From: Bacilli bacterium
GTDB taxonomy: Bacteria > Bacillota_I > Bacilli_A > RF39 > UBA660
Reading direction: 5' to 3'
NCBI GenBank assembly: GCA_017627015.1
Contig: JAGAHP010000004.1
Location: 1-25,925, forward strand
DNA length: 25,925 nt
The notes under the pieces: model-generated
The model's input: only the letters and a program-made list of their open reading frames with translations
Told to the model about the DNA's origin: nothing
Database searches by the model: none
Translations under genes and position numbers: made by a program
Shown here: positions 8,365 to 15,818 of the stretch, one piece after another
How the letters are laid out: the number at the start of each line of letters is the position of its first letter
Numbering within the stretch: the stretch's first letter is position 1

Positions 8365-8949
8365 ATGGAAAATAAAACAAGCGCAATTAATATACAGGTA
8401 GATAGTAATGTTAAAAAAGACGCTACTATTGTATTAACTGAATTAGGTTTATCTATGAGTTCCGCAATCAATTTATTTTTAAAACAAGTAGTTAAAAAGA
8501 ATGGTATTCCATTTGAAGTAACTAATGCTGTGGAAAATAAAAAGATTCTTGATGTAGTATGTGCATTAATAATGAAAGATGGTAAATGTTTAATCGCAAG
8601 AAGAAATAAAGATGACCATTTAAAAGGTAAATGGGAGTTTCCAGGTGGTAGAAGACAAGGTCTAGAAGATGAAAAGAAAACTCTTGATAGAGCATTTAAA
8701 GAAGTTTTCCACATAGAAACTGATATTAAAGATTATGTTACTCATAGTATTTGTGAATATCCTGGTCATATTGTAGATTTAAAACTATATGAATGTGATT
8801 ATAAAAGTGGAGAATTTGATTTATCAATTCATTCTGAATATAAATGGATTAATATAGAAGAATTATTAGATTATGATCTAGCGGACGCAGATATAATATT
8901 ATCTAAATTCTTAATAAAGAAATATATAGAAGAAACAAGAGGTGAGTAA
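8365..8949 (+). CDS. RelB/DinJ-like ribbon-helix-helix domain fused to degenerate Nudix domain
   Basis: A 194-aa two-domain protein. Residues 5-53 match the RelB/DinJ antitoxin DNA-binding domain: INIQVDSNVKKDA, then LGLSMSSAINLFLKQVV and GIPFEV. Residues 61-185 look like a MutT-type Nudix (d)NTP pyrophosphohydrolase: VVCALIMKDGKCLIARR, then KGKWEFPGG. The Nudix box itself is damaged. In the pattern G-x5-E-x7-R-E-U-x-E-E-x-G-U, residue 110 is Ala instead of Glu, 114 is Val instead of Glu and 116 is His instead of Gly, while Glu101, Arg109 and Glu113 remain. This suggests a nucleotide-sensing transcription regulator rather than an enzyme, similar in logic to NrtR. It is followed at once by a MazG-like gene. 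Ribosome site AAGGAGGG. Confidence 0.85.
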   Translation: MENKTSAINIQVDSNVKKDATIVLTELGLSMSSAINLFLKQVVKKNGIPFEVTNAVENKKILDVVCALIMKDGKCLIARRNKDDHLKGKWEFPGGRRQGLEDEKKTLDRAFKEVFHIETDIKDYVTHSICEYPGHIVDLKLYECDYKSGEFDLSIHSEYKWINIEELLDYDLADADIILSKFLIKKYIEETRGE

Positions 8950-8950
8950 T

Positions 8951-9253
8951 ATGGTAGATTTAAAACAATTACAAAAAGAAATATATCAAAACAAAGTAGA
9001 TCATGGTTTTAATGTAACAGATTTAAAAGAAGAATTTTGTTATACATATGGTGAATTAAGTGAAGCTTATATGGCTTGGTTTAAGGGAAAAGATGATTAT
9101 GGTGAGGAACTAGCGGACGTTGCTATATTCTTACTAGGTATATCAGAAATATCAGGTGTAGACTTAGAAAAAGAAATTAAAAATAAAATGGAAAAAAATA
9201 AAAAAAGAAAATACGAATTAAGAAATGGAGTACCAATTAGAATAGAGGGTTAG
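8951..9253 (+). CDS. MazG-like nucleotide pyrophosphohydrolase domain protein
   Basis: A 100-aa all-helical protein with the MazG metal-binding pattern: GELSEAYMAWF (ExxE) and, about 20 residues on, EELADVAIFLLG (ExxD). These enzymes hydrolyse NTPs or dNTPs to monophosphates, removing unwanted nucleotides. I place the start at the ATG at 8951 rather than the GTG at 8942, because AGAGGTG ends 5-6 bases before it; the gene then begins directly behind the RHH-Nudix stop. With the upstream regulator-like Nudix protein, it suggests a small nucleotide-pool operon. The substrate cannot be told from the sequence. Confidence 0.82.
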   Translation: MVDLKQLQKEIYQNKVDHGFNVTDLKEEFCYTYGELSEAYMAWFKGKDDYGEELADVAIFLLGISEISGVDLEKEIKNKMEKNKKRKYELRNGVPIRIEG

Positions 9254-9262
9254 GTGAATAAT

Positions 9263-9688
9263 ATGAGTAAAGAATTAAATATTGAAGAATATATAGAGTT
9301 TGATGAAGAAGAAGCTAGAAATTTTCTTTCTAAATATAATAGAGAAGAATTAGATCAATTAGATTTTATATTTTATTTTGCTATGAGTCATAATTTAAAA
9401 ACAATTAATAAAGTATTAAGTGAAATAAAAAATGAAAAAGGATATGATTATAAAAATCCAGATTCAGATATAACTGATAAAAATAGTGTTCTATCATTTA
9501 GAGAATTAAATTATTTATATAATTTAACAGATGATGGATGGATGTGTACAGTTAATACTAGAGAATTCTTTGATTATTCAAAAGAGGGAGAAGAACTAGG
9601 TAGAATAAGAGATTCTGTTTATAAAGAAATGGAAAAAAGACAAACTCAAAAAAATAATAATACTTTATCACTAAAACCAACATTATGA
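9263..9688 (+). CDS. Hypothetical acidic protein, third gene of the nucleotide operon
   Basis: A 141-aa soluble protein, strongly acidic at the N-terminus (IEEYIEFDEEEARNFL), with no membrane segments and a Lys/Asn-rich tail. No family is recognised. The start at 9263 is chosen because TTAGGTG, which overlaps the MazG-like stop, is spaced correctly for it; the in-frame GTG at 9254 has no ribosome site. Tight spacing puts it in one operon with the RHH-Nudix and MazG-like genes. A new promoter for the next gene begins inside its last codons. Confidence 0.7.
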   Translation: MSKELNIEEYIEFDEEEARNFLSKYNREELDQLDFIFYFAMSHNLKTINKVLSEIKNEKGYDYKNPDSDITDKNSVLSFRELNYLYNLTDDGWMCTVNTREFFDYSKEGEELGRIRDSVYKEMEKRQTQKNNNTLSLKPTL

Positions 9689-9693
9689 TATAA
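9665..9693 (+). promoter_or_regulatory. Promoter of the zinc-ribbon gene
   Basis: The extended -10 TGATATAAT (9685-9693 region, TATAAT at 9688-9693) lies 17 bp after TTATCA (4 of 6 matches to the -35 consensus). It overlaps the end of the preceding coding region. Confidence 0.6.
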
Positions 9694-9711
9694 TGTTCTA
9701 AAGGTGATTTT

Positions 9712-9951
9712 ATGGATATAAATGATATGATAAGTTATTTAGCCGCAACTGATCAATTAGATGAATTTTTAGGCTTAAAACATGATAATATTGCTAATTG
9801 TCCAGAATGTAATTCTGAACTACTAGTATATGATAATAGTTTTTTATATTGTCCTAATTGTAAAAAATTAGAAGAATATAAACTAAATAGAAAAATAGAC
9901 AACAAAAGATTATCATTAGCACAAAAACTAAGTATCGATAATAATAATTAA
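9712..9951 (+). CDS. Small zinc-ribbon protein
   Basis: A 79-aa protein with a four-cysteine zinc ribbon, CPEC at residues 30-33 and CPNC at 47-50, separated by 13 residues. A helical N-terminus (MDINDMISYLAATDQLDEFL) precedes it and a basic helical tail follows. Such ribbons bind nucleic acid or mediate protein contacts; nothing in it points to a specific role. It has its own promoter and terminator, so it is monocistronic. Confidence 0.7.
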   Translation: MDINDMISYLAATDQLDEFLGLKHDNIANCPECNSELLVYDNSFLYCPNCKKLEEYKLNRKIDNKRLSLAQKLSIDNNN

Positions 9952-9980
9952 AAAAGTGAACCACATATAGTTCACTTTTT
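9951..9980. terminator. Bidirectional terminator between converging genes
   Basis: AAAAAGTGAAC (9951-9961) pairs with GTTCACTTTTT (9970-9980) around an 8-base loop, with A and T tracts on both sides. It serves the zinc-ribbon gene and the minus-strand regulator gene. Confidence 0.85.
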
Positions 9981-10484
9981 TTATTCATTTAATAATTTAC
10001 AGCCATGATCATATAAAAACTCATTAACAGTACTCACATCATATATATGTTCTTTAAAACAAAATCTAATAATCAAATCAAAAGTAGTATTCATAGGAAG
10101 TGAATAAGATGCACTTTTAAGTAATTCTTCTATTTCTTTTTCATTTAATTCTAATCCTAGTCCAAGAAGAATTACTGTTTCTTTAGAAGGATGATAATCC
10201 TTATTACTTCTAATCTTACTAAATAATCTTCTATCTATATCTACTTTATTATATAGATCTGAATCTTTTAACTCTCTTTCATCTATTAACTTAAATAATT
10301 TAGTTTGAAAAGTATCTTCATCCTTATTCTCATTTATATAATTAATAATACTAGATTCAGCGCATTCCATATCAGCTAAAACTGCGCCAGTCCCCATCAT
10401 CTTAGAACTTCTAAATAAAGTACCTCTTTCAACTGGCTTTAAATATAAATCTAAATACTCATTTAACTTTTTCTTTATATTCAT
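9981..10484 (-). CDS. Helix-turn-helix-like regulator divergent from vWA gene
   Basis: A 167-aa protein. The start at 10484 (MNIKKKLNEYLDLYL) follows a good ribosome site, AAGGAGA; the frame stays open further upstream, but that runs through the promoter. The middle and C-terminal part (about residues 70-160) contains a block typical of a compact HTH-type domain in Firmicutes: DRRLFSKIRSNKDYHPSKET, then LLGLGLELNEKEIEELLKSA and FDLIIRF. From memory this block also occurs joined or next to macro (ADP-ribose-binding) domains and vWA proteins; here a vWA gene is divergent. The N-terminal piece (RGTLFRSSKMMGTGAVLADM) is unassigned. It may repress both directions from the shared intergenic region. 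Confidence 0.65.
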   Translation of the reverse strand: MNIKKKLNEYLDLYLKPVERGTLFRSSKMMGTGAVLADMECAESSIINYINENKDEDTFQTKLFKLIDERELKDSDLYNKVDIDRRLFSKIRSNKDYHPSKETVILLGLGLELNEKEIEELLKSASYSLPMNTTFDLIIRFCFKEHIYDVSTVNEFLYDHGCKLLNE

Positions 10485-10506
10485 AAATGTCTCCTTCAAA
10501 GCGACC

Positions 10507-10539
10507 AATATCACTTTTATATACGATATTATTATATCA
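10507..10539. promoter_or_regulatory. Divergent promoter region with inverted repeats
   Basis: On the minus strand, TGATATAAT (complement of 10531-10539) is a perfect extended -10 for the regulator gene. Two inverted repeats overlap it: AATATC (10507-10512) with GATATT (10525-10530), and GATAT (10525-10529) with ATATC (10534-10538). They are good candidates for an operator of the neighbouring regulator. A + strand -10 for the vWA gene is less clear (TATTAT at 10527-10532). Confidence 0.55.
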
Positions 10540-10557
10540 GAAAAGGAGAGATAAATT

Positions 10558-11169
10558 ATGAAAAAAGAAAAAAAATTAGATGTTGTCTTTATATTAGACA
10601 AAAGTGGATCTATGGGAGGTCAAGAAGAAAATACTATTAGTAGTTTTAATGAGTATTTAGAAAAAGAAAAGAATAATAAATATAATACTTATATAACTAC
10701 TGTATTATTTAGTGACACATATTCTATTCTACATGATAGAATACCTGTTAAAAAGGTAAAAAAACTAACTAATAAGGATTATTTTGTAGGAGGATGCACT
10801 GCATTAAATGATGCATTAGGTAACACAATTAATTCAATGAAACAAAAAGATACTGATAAAGTATTATTTATAATTATTACTGATGGATATGAAAATGCAT
10901 CAAGAGAATACAAAAAAGATGATATAAAGAATCTTATTAATAAAAATAAGGACTTTGAATTCATCTATGTAGGCGCAGACATTAATTCATATGCAGCAGG
11001 ATCACAAATAGGTATAAAAAATGACAACATCGCAAACTTCAAGAAAGATAGAAAGGGCACTGCTAAACTATTCAACGCAGTTGGGTGTTTTGAAGACAGC
11101 ATGATGAATAAAAAAGCATCTATAAACTGGAAACAAGAATTAGATGAATATCTAGATGAAAACAAATAA
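10558..11169 (+). CDS. von Willebrand factor type A domain protein
   Basis: A 203-aa soluble, single-domain vWA protein. The metal-ion-dependent adhesion site is complete: Asp14-x-Ser16-x-Ser18 in VFILDKSGSMGG, Thr81 in GGCTALNDA and Asp109 in IIITDGYENAS. There is no signal peptide or membrane helix, so it acts in the cytoplasm, like vWA proteins of TerY type that work with chaperones, kinases or AAA+ ATPases. No such partner is adjacent; the only neighbour is the divergent HTH-like gene. Ribosome site AAAGGAGAG. The function is not known beyond metal-dependent protein binding. Confidence 0.88.
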   Translation: MKKEKKLDVVFILDKSGSMGGQEENTISSFNEYLEKEKNNKYNTYITTVLFSDTYSILHDRIPVKKVKKLTNKDYFVGGCTALNDALGNTINSMKQKDTDKVLFIIITDGYENASREYKKDDIKNLINKNKDFEFIYVGADINSYAAGSQIGIKNDNIANFKKDRKGTAKLFNAVGCFEDSMMNKKASINWKQELDEYLDENK

Positions 11170-11173
11170 TATA

Positions 11174-11200
11174 GGAAAGTACATGATACTTTCTTTTTTT
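11174..11200 (+). terminator. Terminator of the vWA gene
   Basis: GAAAGTA, loop CATGA, TACTTTC, then eight T. Confidence 0.85.
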
Positions 11201-11349
11201 TGGGAAAACAGGGGAGGGTCAGAGCCACATACTTTTTCCTATACTTGTGAAAAATGTATTAATTTGTATTAGGAATAAATAATAAGATTGAAATAACGAA
11301 GGACTTGAGATATAATATGAAATTAAAGTCGGACGTGAGGTGAGTGTTT
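11201..11349 (+). promoter_or_regulatory. Island boundary and promoter of the 890-aa protein gene
   Basis: A non-coding stretch. It opens with a G-rich patch (ACAGGGGAGGGTCAGAGCC, 11208-11226) that stands out in this AT-rich DNA. It then has CCTATAC and GTATTAGG about 25 bases apart as an imperfect inverted repeat. A near-consensus promoter follows: TTGAAA at 11288-11293, a 17-bp spacer and TATAAT at 11311-11316. Coding style changes after this point. Confidence 0.65.
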
Positions 11350-14022
11350 ATGATATATATTTATAAAATTATATCCATTATTTCTAATAACTATTGGAAT
11401 TCTTTTTTTGATTTATTAATTGTTTTAGATAATAATACTAGAACAGAAATATATATAGGTTTAACAGGTTTAATGATTGCAATTGTTGTTTTTATTGCAG
11501 AAATAATAACCAAGAAAAAAACTGATATTGAAAAGCAATTTATTACTGAAAAAACAAAAATTAAATATACTTTCACTATCAGTATATTATTATTTGTTTT
11601 GTTATTAATATCAATTAGATTTAATAGTTCATATGTTAAAAGTAAAGAAATATTTTTTTTAAATATTAATGGTAATATATATATTCTTATTCAATTAATA
11701 ATAAATATATTTATTATTGTCTTTATATATTTTACATGTTATTCCTTTTTTGAAGTAATAAAACTAACTATAGATAATGCATATTATAGTAATGAATTTG
11801 GGTTTTATATGAACAATTATTTAATTGAAACGGAAAAAATGGCTAAAGAATATGAATTAAACAGTATAAACAAAGAAAAAACAAAATCATTTGAACAATT
11901 TATTAATAATAATAATGATTTAATGTCTTTTAAAACTTTTAACAAAGATTATTATTCTGATAATTATGATATTATTTATTCATCTAAAAATGGAATTATA
12001 AAAGACATCAATATAGAAAAACTTGAATCAATAATTGCAGCATTTGAAAAAAATAATAATTTACAGTACTCAGATTATGTATCACCTGAAGCTCCTGTTG
12101 TAGTTTTTTGTAGCAAAATTGGCGAAATAATAACAACCAGTGATCCAATATGTTATTGTTTAAAAGAATATAAAAAATTTTTTGAAGAAATTGATAATTG
12201 TATTATTTTTGGCGAATATTCAAACATAGAAAAAGAATTGGAAATTGCTTTTTCGTATATCTTTAATTATGGAAAAATGTTTAATAAAAAAGGAGAATTT
12301 GATGTAAATAATTATTTATTGGATACATATAAATTTATAAGAAATAATAAACTTGTTTTTATAAAAAAGAATTTTTATCAAGAACTTGAGATGATTTCTA
12401 GAGATATTTATAAAGATATTAATAAATCTAATTCATTTCTACGTTTTTTAAATTATAATTCATATGATTGTTTTCAAACAAATGATTTTGAAAATTTTAA
12501 ACAAATTAATAATATGGTTCTTTTTTTATATATTCAACAATTATTATTTAAAGAAACTGATAAAAAACAAGTAGTTTATAATTTTTGTAATAATTATTTT
12601 ATTTATAATTACTATTCTTATAAAAATAAAGGGGATTTAAGTTACTATGAAGAATTGTTATCTTCTTTATTATATTTAATTTATATATTAATAAAAGAAA
12701 AATATTTTGATTCTATACCAGTTATATTTGATAATATATACTTTGATAATAAGTATCTTATATCTGAAGAGATCAGTAATAAAGATATAATAGATATACA
12801 ATTTTCATTTGGAATTGTTAAATGTTTGATTCTATGGTTTGAAAAAGAGGATACCCAATTAAACAATAAAGATAATTATAAAATATTTAAACAATTATTA
12901 GATTGGACTGAAAACTCTTTTATTGGTCACATGCGAATATGGGATGTAATAAAGGTGTTTAAAAATTATTATAATAAAATATCTTCTGTACAAAAAGTAT
13001 ATGATTCATTTGATTTTACTAATCATGATTATAAAAATCATTGGGGTGGATGGTTAATTGATAATAATAGTGTTTTAAGAGAATTAATTTATTCATTTGA
13101 TTTATATGATGATTCTTTGGATAAAAATGACTTTGACGATATAAGTAAAGATGATATGTATTTTTATAAAAATATTCTTAATATTTTTGATAATGATAGT
13201 AAAAGTAAATATGAAGAAAAATTAGATTTAAAATATAATAATAAAATAGTTATTGAGTTATTGAAACAAGCGTATGAAAATTCTAGAGAGAAAGTAAATG
13301 AGTTTAATAAGACTAATGATTTGGATAAGAATAAACTAAAAGAATTTAAAGATATAATTATAAACAAATTGAATAGTAATAATATTTTTGTTGAAAAATT
13401 AAAAGAATATGGGAAGGTTATAACTACAGAAAAAAATATAAAAAATGTTTTAGGAATAAATAATATTATTAATAGAGATATTTTCTTTGCAAATGTTAAT
13501 TATGATATCTTAAAAGATGATATTGTAAGGGCATTTGATAATGGAATCTATAAAAAATATGTAAAAATATTAGAATCAATTTCTGTTTTATCTAATAATG
13601 GTATAGAAAAAGAGTTATCGAAAATTAACCAAGATGATTATGTTTTAATAACAAATAATTATTTTATTTTTAAAAATAGTAATTCCATTTCTAATATTGA
13701 AAAGATAATACTTCCATATTCTAATTATTCTTATTTAATAAAAAAAGAAAATTTACCAGAAATAGAGTATTGCAAATTTGATTCCTCATTTAGTAAAAGA
13801 TACATAAAAAATCATGTTTTTTACAAGTTAGATGATTTATCAAATAAAAATAAATTAAGAGAAAGTATTATTAATTCAACTGACTGGTTATCAAGCAAAG
13901 GTGATAAATATCAACAAGATGAATTTTTAAAAGAGCGTTGTAGATTACAAATATACTTATCAATTAGAATAAATAAAATAAAAGACTCTAAGGCAATATC
14001 GTTTAAAAATGATGATTTTTAA
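11350..14022 (+). CDS. Large protein with three N-terminal membrane helices, function unknown
   Basis: An 890-aa protein. The start at 11350 fits the ribosome site GAGGTGAG; a GTG six bases earlier is in frame but too close. Three hydrophobic helices at about residues 34-53, 73-90 and 110-134 are followed by roughly 750 soluble, highly charged, Asn/Tyr/Lys-rich residues with no motif I recognise (no Walker A, no HEPN Rx4H, no PD-DExK). The large soluble part probably faces the cytoplasm, but this is only a topology guess. It has its own promoter and terminator and sits directly upstream of a restriction-modification system inside the accessory island. A membrane-acting defence protein is a plausible but unproven reading. 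Ile is often ATT and Leu TTG, unlike the genes before 11.2 kb. Confidence 0.6.
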   Translation: MIYIYKIISIISNNYWNSFFDLLIVLDNNTRTEIYIGLTGLMIAIVVFIAEIITKKKTDIEKQFITEKTKIKYTFTISILLFVLLLISIRFNSSYVKSKEIFFLNINGNIYILIQLIINIFIIVFIYFTCYSFFEVIKLTIDNAYYSNEFGFYMNNYLIETEKMAKEYELNSINKEKTKSFEQFINNNNDLMSFKTFNKDYYSDNYDIIYSSKNGIIKDINIEKLESIIAAFEKNNNLQYSDYVSPEAPVVVFCSKIGEIITTSDPICYCLKEYKKFFEEIDNCIIFGEYSNIEKELEIAFSYIFNYGKMFNKKGEFDVNNYLLDTYKFIRNNKLVFIKKNFYQELEMISRDIYKDINKSNSFLRFLNYNSYDCFQTNDFENFKQINNMVLFLYIQQLLFKETDKKQVVYNFCNNYFIYNYYSYKNKGDLSYYEELLSSLLYLIYILIKEKYFDSIPVIFDNIYFDNKYLISEEISNKDIIDIQFSFGIVKCLILWFEKEDTQLNNKDNYKIFKQLLDWTENSFIGHMRIWDVIKVFKNYYNKISSVQKVYDSFDFTNHDYKNHWGGWLIDNNSVLRELIYSFDLYDDSLDKNDFDDISKDDMYFYKNILNIFDNDSKSKYEEKLDLKYNNKIVIELLKQAYENSREKVNEFNKTNDLDKNKLKEFKDIIINKLNSNNIFVEKLKEYGKVITTEKNIKNVLGINNIINRDIFFANVNYDILKDDIVRAFDNGIYKKYVKILESISVLSNNGIEKELSKINQDDYVLITNNYFIFKNSNSISNIEKIILPYSNYSYLIKKENLPEIEYCKFDSSFSKRYIKNHVFYKLDDLSNKNKLRESIINSTDWLSSKGDKYQQDEFLKERCRLQIYLSIRINKIKDSKAISFKNDDF

Positions 14023-14030
14023 GAATAAAT

Positions 14031-14070
14031 AAAAACACTACCTAACATTAATTCGTTAAATAGTGTTTTT
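14031..14070. terminator. Terminator after the 890-aa protein gene
   Basis: AAAAACACTA (14031-14040) pairs with TAGTGTTTTT (14061-14070), with an inner TAAC/GTTA helix. The A and T tracts on both sides let it act for the minus-strand 41-aa gene as well. Confidence 0.8.
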
Positions 14071-14139
14071 TAATTGATTATAATCATCTTTACCTTCCTA
14101 TTTCATATTATATACTTGTTTTATATAACTTTTTACTAT

Positions 14140-14265
14140 TTAATTACTAATGGTATTATTGAATGCTTGGTATGGGTTTACTCTTCTTTGATATATTAAA
14201 ACTATATTATTATATAATTTAATCTTATCAGTTATATCCCAACAGTTCATTATTTTATATATCAT
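14140..14265 (-). CDS. 41-aa small protein with very strong ribosome site
   Basis: The reading frame MIYKIMNCWDITDKIKLYNN... has 41 codons and ends in TAA. It is preceded by an unusually good ribosome site (AGGAAGGAGG, then AAATT before the ATG). Its own extended -10 lies further upstream, and the terminator near 14031-14070 could end the transcript. The peptide is basic and has a hydrophobic central stretch (YNNIVLIY). No homologue is recognised. It lies alone in the 700-base gap between the 890-aa gene and the restriction-modification operon. Expression looks likely from the signals; function is unknown. Confidence 0.5.
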   Translation of the reverse strand: MIYKIMNCWDITDKIKLYNNIVLIYQRRVNPYQAFNNTISN

Positions 14266-14294
14266 AATTTCCTCCTTCCTTTTTATTGTTTTCA

Positions 14295-14327
14295 ATACTA
14301 GTTTTCTAGTATGTATAAGAAAGTATA
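14295..14327 (-). promoter_or_regulatory. Promoter and palindrome before the 41-aa gene
   Basis: On the minus strand TGATATACT (complement of 14322-14330) is an extended -10. Between it and the ribosome site is a perfect palindrome, ATACTAG-TTTT-CTAGTAT (14295-14312). This could be a repressor site or a 5' UTR hairpin. Confidence 0.5.
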
Positions 14328-14389
14328 TCACTAATTATTGATAGAGTCTATAGTTAATCATACTTATTATAAATGATTAATACTCATGT

Positions 14390-14571
14390 TGTTCCTTGTG
14401 ACTAAAGTGATGTCTTAACAGTTTATATTGTTTAAGGTATTTTTTGTTTTTGAGTACTATTCTACATACCAGTTAGAAACTTTCCCCTGGGCCCTAGGTG
14501 GTGTCTTAGAAATCCTTGTTTTATAAGGATTTCTTTAATTTTAGGTACCATTCTACATACCAGTTAGATAC
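14390..14571 (+). repeat. Exact-period 91-bp tandem duplication, candidate structured RNA
   Basis: Two units, 14390-14480 and 14481-14571, keep an exact 91-base register. Conserved blocks are GTG(A/G)TGTCTTA (14407 and 14498) and ATTCTACATACCAGTTAGA (from 14459 and 14550), the latter preceded by GTAC in both. Between them 35-40 bases differ and form different hairpins: CTTAA...TTAAG in unit 1, and a perfect 10-bp stem AGAAATCCTT/AAGGATTTCT in unit 2. A short upstream stem shows one compensatory change (CTT/AAG in unit 1, CCT/AGG in unit 2). This fits a repeated non-coding RNA or regulator site, not coding DNA. Confidence 0.65.
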
Positions 14572-14756
14572 ATCTTTTTGAAGAGAGCATACAAATCGTT
14601 TGCGACAGTTCACTTTTGCCTCTAAAAATACATTATCATACCAATTTTAAATAACAAAATCACTTAATTATTTTTTCTTAATTCAATAAAAAAATAGCAA
14701 TTATATGGTATAATTATTAAAGAAGATTAATTCAAAATAAAACTGGAGTGATATGT
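14572..14756 (+). promoter_or_regulatory. Leader and promoter of the restriction-modification operon
   Basis: No gene is seen. The extended -10 TGGTATAAT lies at 14706-14714; a clear -35 is absent. GGAGTG at 14745-14750 is the ribosome site for the ATG at 14757. The stretch 14588-14640 (with GTTTGCGACAGTTCAC) has no recognised role. Confidence 0.6.
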
Positions 14757-15818
14757 ATGAAAAAATATAATGTTTTAGATTTATTTTGCGGATGTGGGGG
14801 ATTAAGCAAAGGATTTGAAATGGCTGGCTTTAATATTATTGGCGGAGTTGATTTTAATAAAGAAGCAATAGATACATTTAATTTTAACTTTAAAGGATCT
14901 AAAGGAATTTATACTGATATATTAAATATTGATGAAGAAAAGATTAAAGATATATTTGGAAATAGTGTTGATATAATTATTGGTGGCCCACCATGTCAGG
15001 GGTTTTCTTCAGCGAATAGGAATAAGGTTGATGATGATCCTAGAAACAAATTATTTTTTCAATTTGTGAAATTTGTAGATGTTTTTAAACCAAAAGTTGT
15101 TGTAATAGAAAATGTTAGAGGAATTGTTACAGAAAATAATGGATATGCAAAAAAAGAAATATACAAAATATTTGAAAAAAGAGGATATAAAGTGACACAT
15201 AAAATTCTTGATGCATCAGATTATGGTGTACCGCAAAAAAGAATGAGAAATTTCTTTGTTATGTCGAAAGATTTTATTTTTGATTTTGAAAAGATTAATA
15301 AAGTATCAAAAAAAGTAACAGTTAAGGATGCAATTGGTGATTTATACAAATTAGAAAAAAATGAAAAAGAAATAAAAAATGCAAATTTTGAAGATATGTC
15401 ATCATATGCAAAAAAGATGAATAAAAAATCAGATATATATAATCATGAAGTTAGATACCCGGCAGAAATTGTTCAAAAACGAATTTCTTATGTTAAACAA
15501 GGAGAAAATTGGCAATCAATACCTAAAGAATTATTTTCTAATCAAAGAAATAATAGGCATTCTTCAGCATACAAAAGATTAAATGAAAAAGATGTTTCAG
15601 TAACTATTGATACAGGAAATTCTCATAGTAATTATTTTCATCCGTTATATAATAGGATACCTACAGTAAGAGAGGCTGCAAGAATTCAGTCATTCCCAGA
15701 TAACTTTATATTCTGCGGTTCTAGAACTAGTCAATATAGACAGGTTGGTAATGCTGTGCCACCTTTACTTGCTAATTCAATTGCTAAACTAATAAAGGAG
15801 GATTTGGATAATGAATAA
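14757..15818 (+). CDS. C5-cytosine DNA methyltransferase 1 (BsuMI-like operon)
   Basis: A 353-aa m5C methyltransferase. Motif I is DLFCGCGGLSKGFEMAGF at the N-terminus and binds SAM. Motif IV is GGPPCQGFSS with catalytic Cys80, motif VI is ENVRG, motif VIII is VPQKRMRNFFV, and motifs IX-X end with QVGNAVPP. The target-recognition region lies at about residues 185-270. Translation probably starts at 14757; the GTG at 14748 is part of the ribosome site. The stop overlaps the next methyltransferase start. The gene pair followed by McrB/McrC-like genes matches the B. subtilis BsuMI system, where two methyltransferases protect the host. The recognition sequence cannot be read from the protein. Confidence 0.94.
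   Translation: MKKYNVLDLFCGCGGLSKGFEMAGFNIIGGVDFNKEAIDTFNFNFKGSKGIYTDILNIDEEKIKDIFGNSVDIIIGGPPCQGFSSANRNKVDDDPRNKLFFQFVKFVDVFKPKVVVIENVRGIVTENNGYAKKEIYKIFEKRGYKVTHKILDASDYGVPQKRMRNFFVMSKDFIFDFEKINKVSKKVTVKDAIGDLYKLEKNEKEIKNANFEDMSSYAKKMNKKSDIYNHEVRYPAEIVQKRISYVKQGENWQSIPKELFSNQRNNRHSSAYKRLNEKDVSVTIDTGNSHSNYFHPLYNRIPTVREAARIQSFPDNFIFCGSRTSQYRQVGNAVPPLLANSIAKLIKEDLDNE

Noticed and set aside
8365..8949. RelB/DinJ antitoxin of a toxin-antitoxin pair
   Set aside because: The RHH part is fused to a Nudix domain, and the next gene is MazG-like, not a RelE/YafQ toxin.
14451..14571. Possible type II CRISPR repeats: GTTTTTGAGTACTATTC... ends in GAAAC like such repeats
   Set aside because: Only two partial copies exist, 91 bases apart rather than about 66. 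The second copy lacks the GTTTTTGAG start and the GAAAC end, and no cas genes are near. The similarity extends further upstream, as one tandem duplication.
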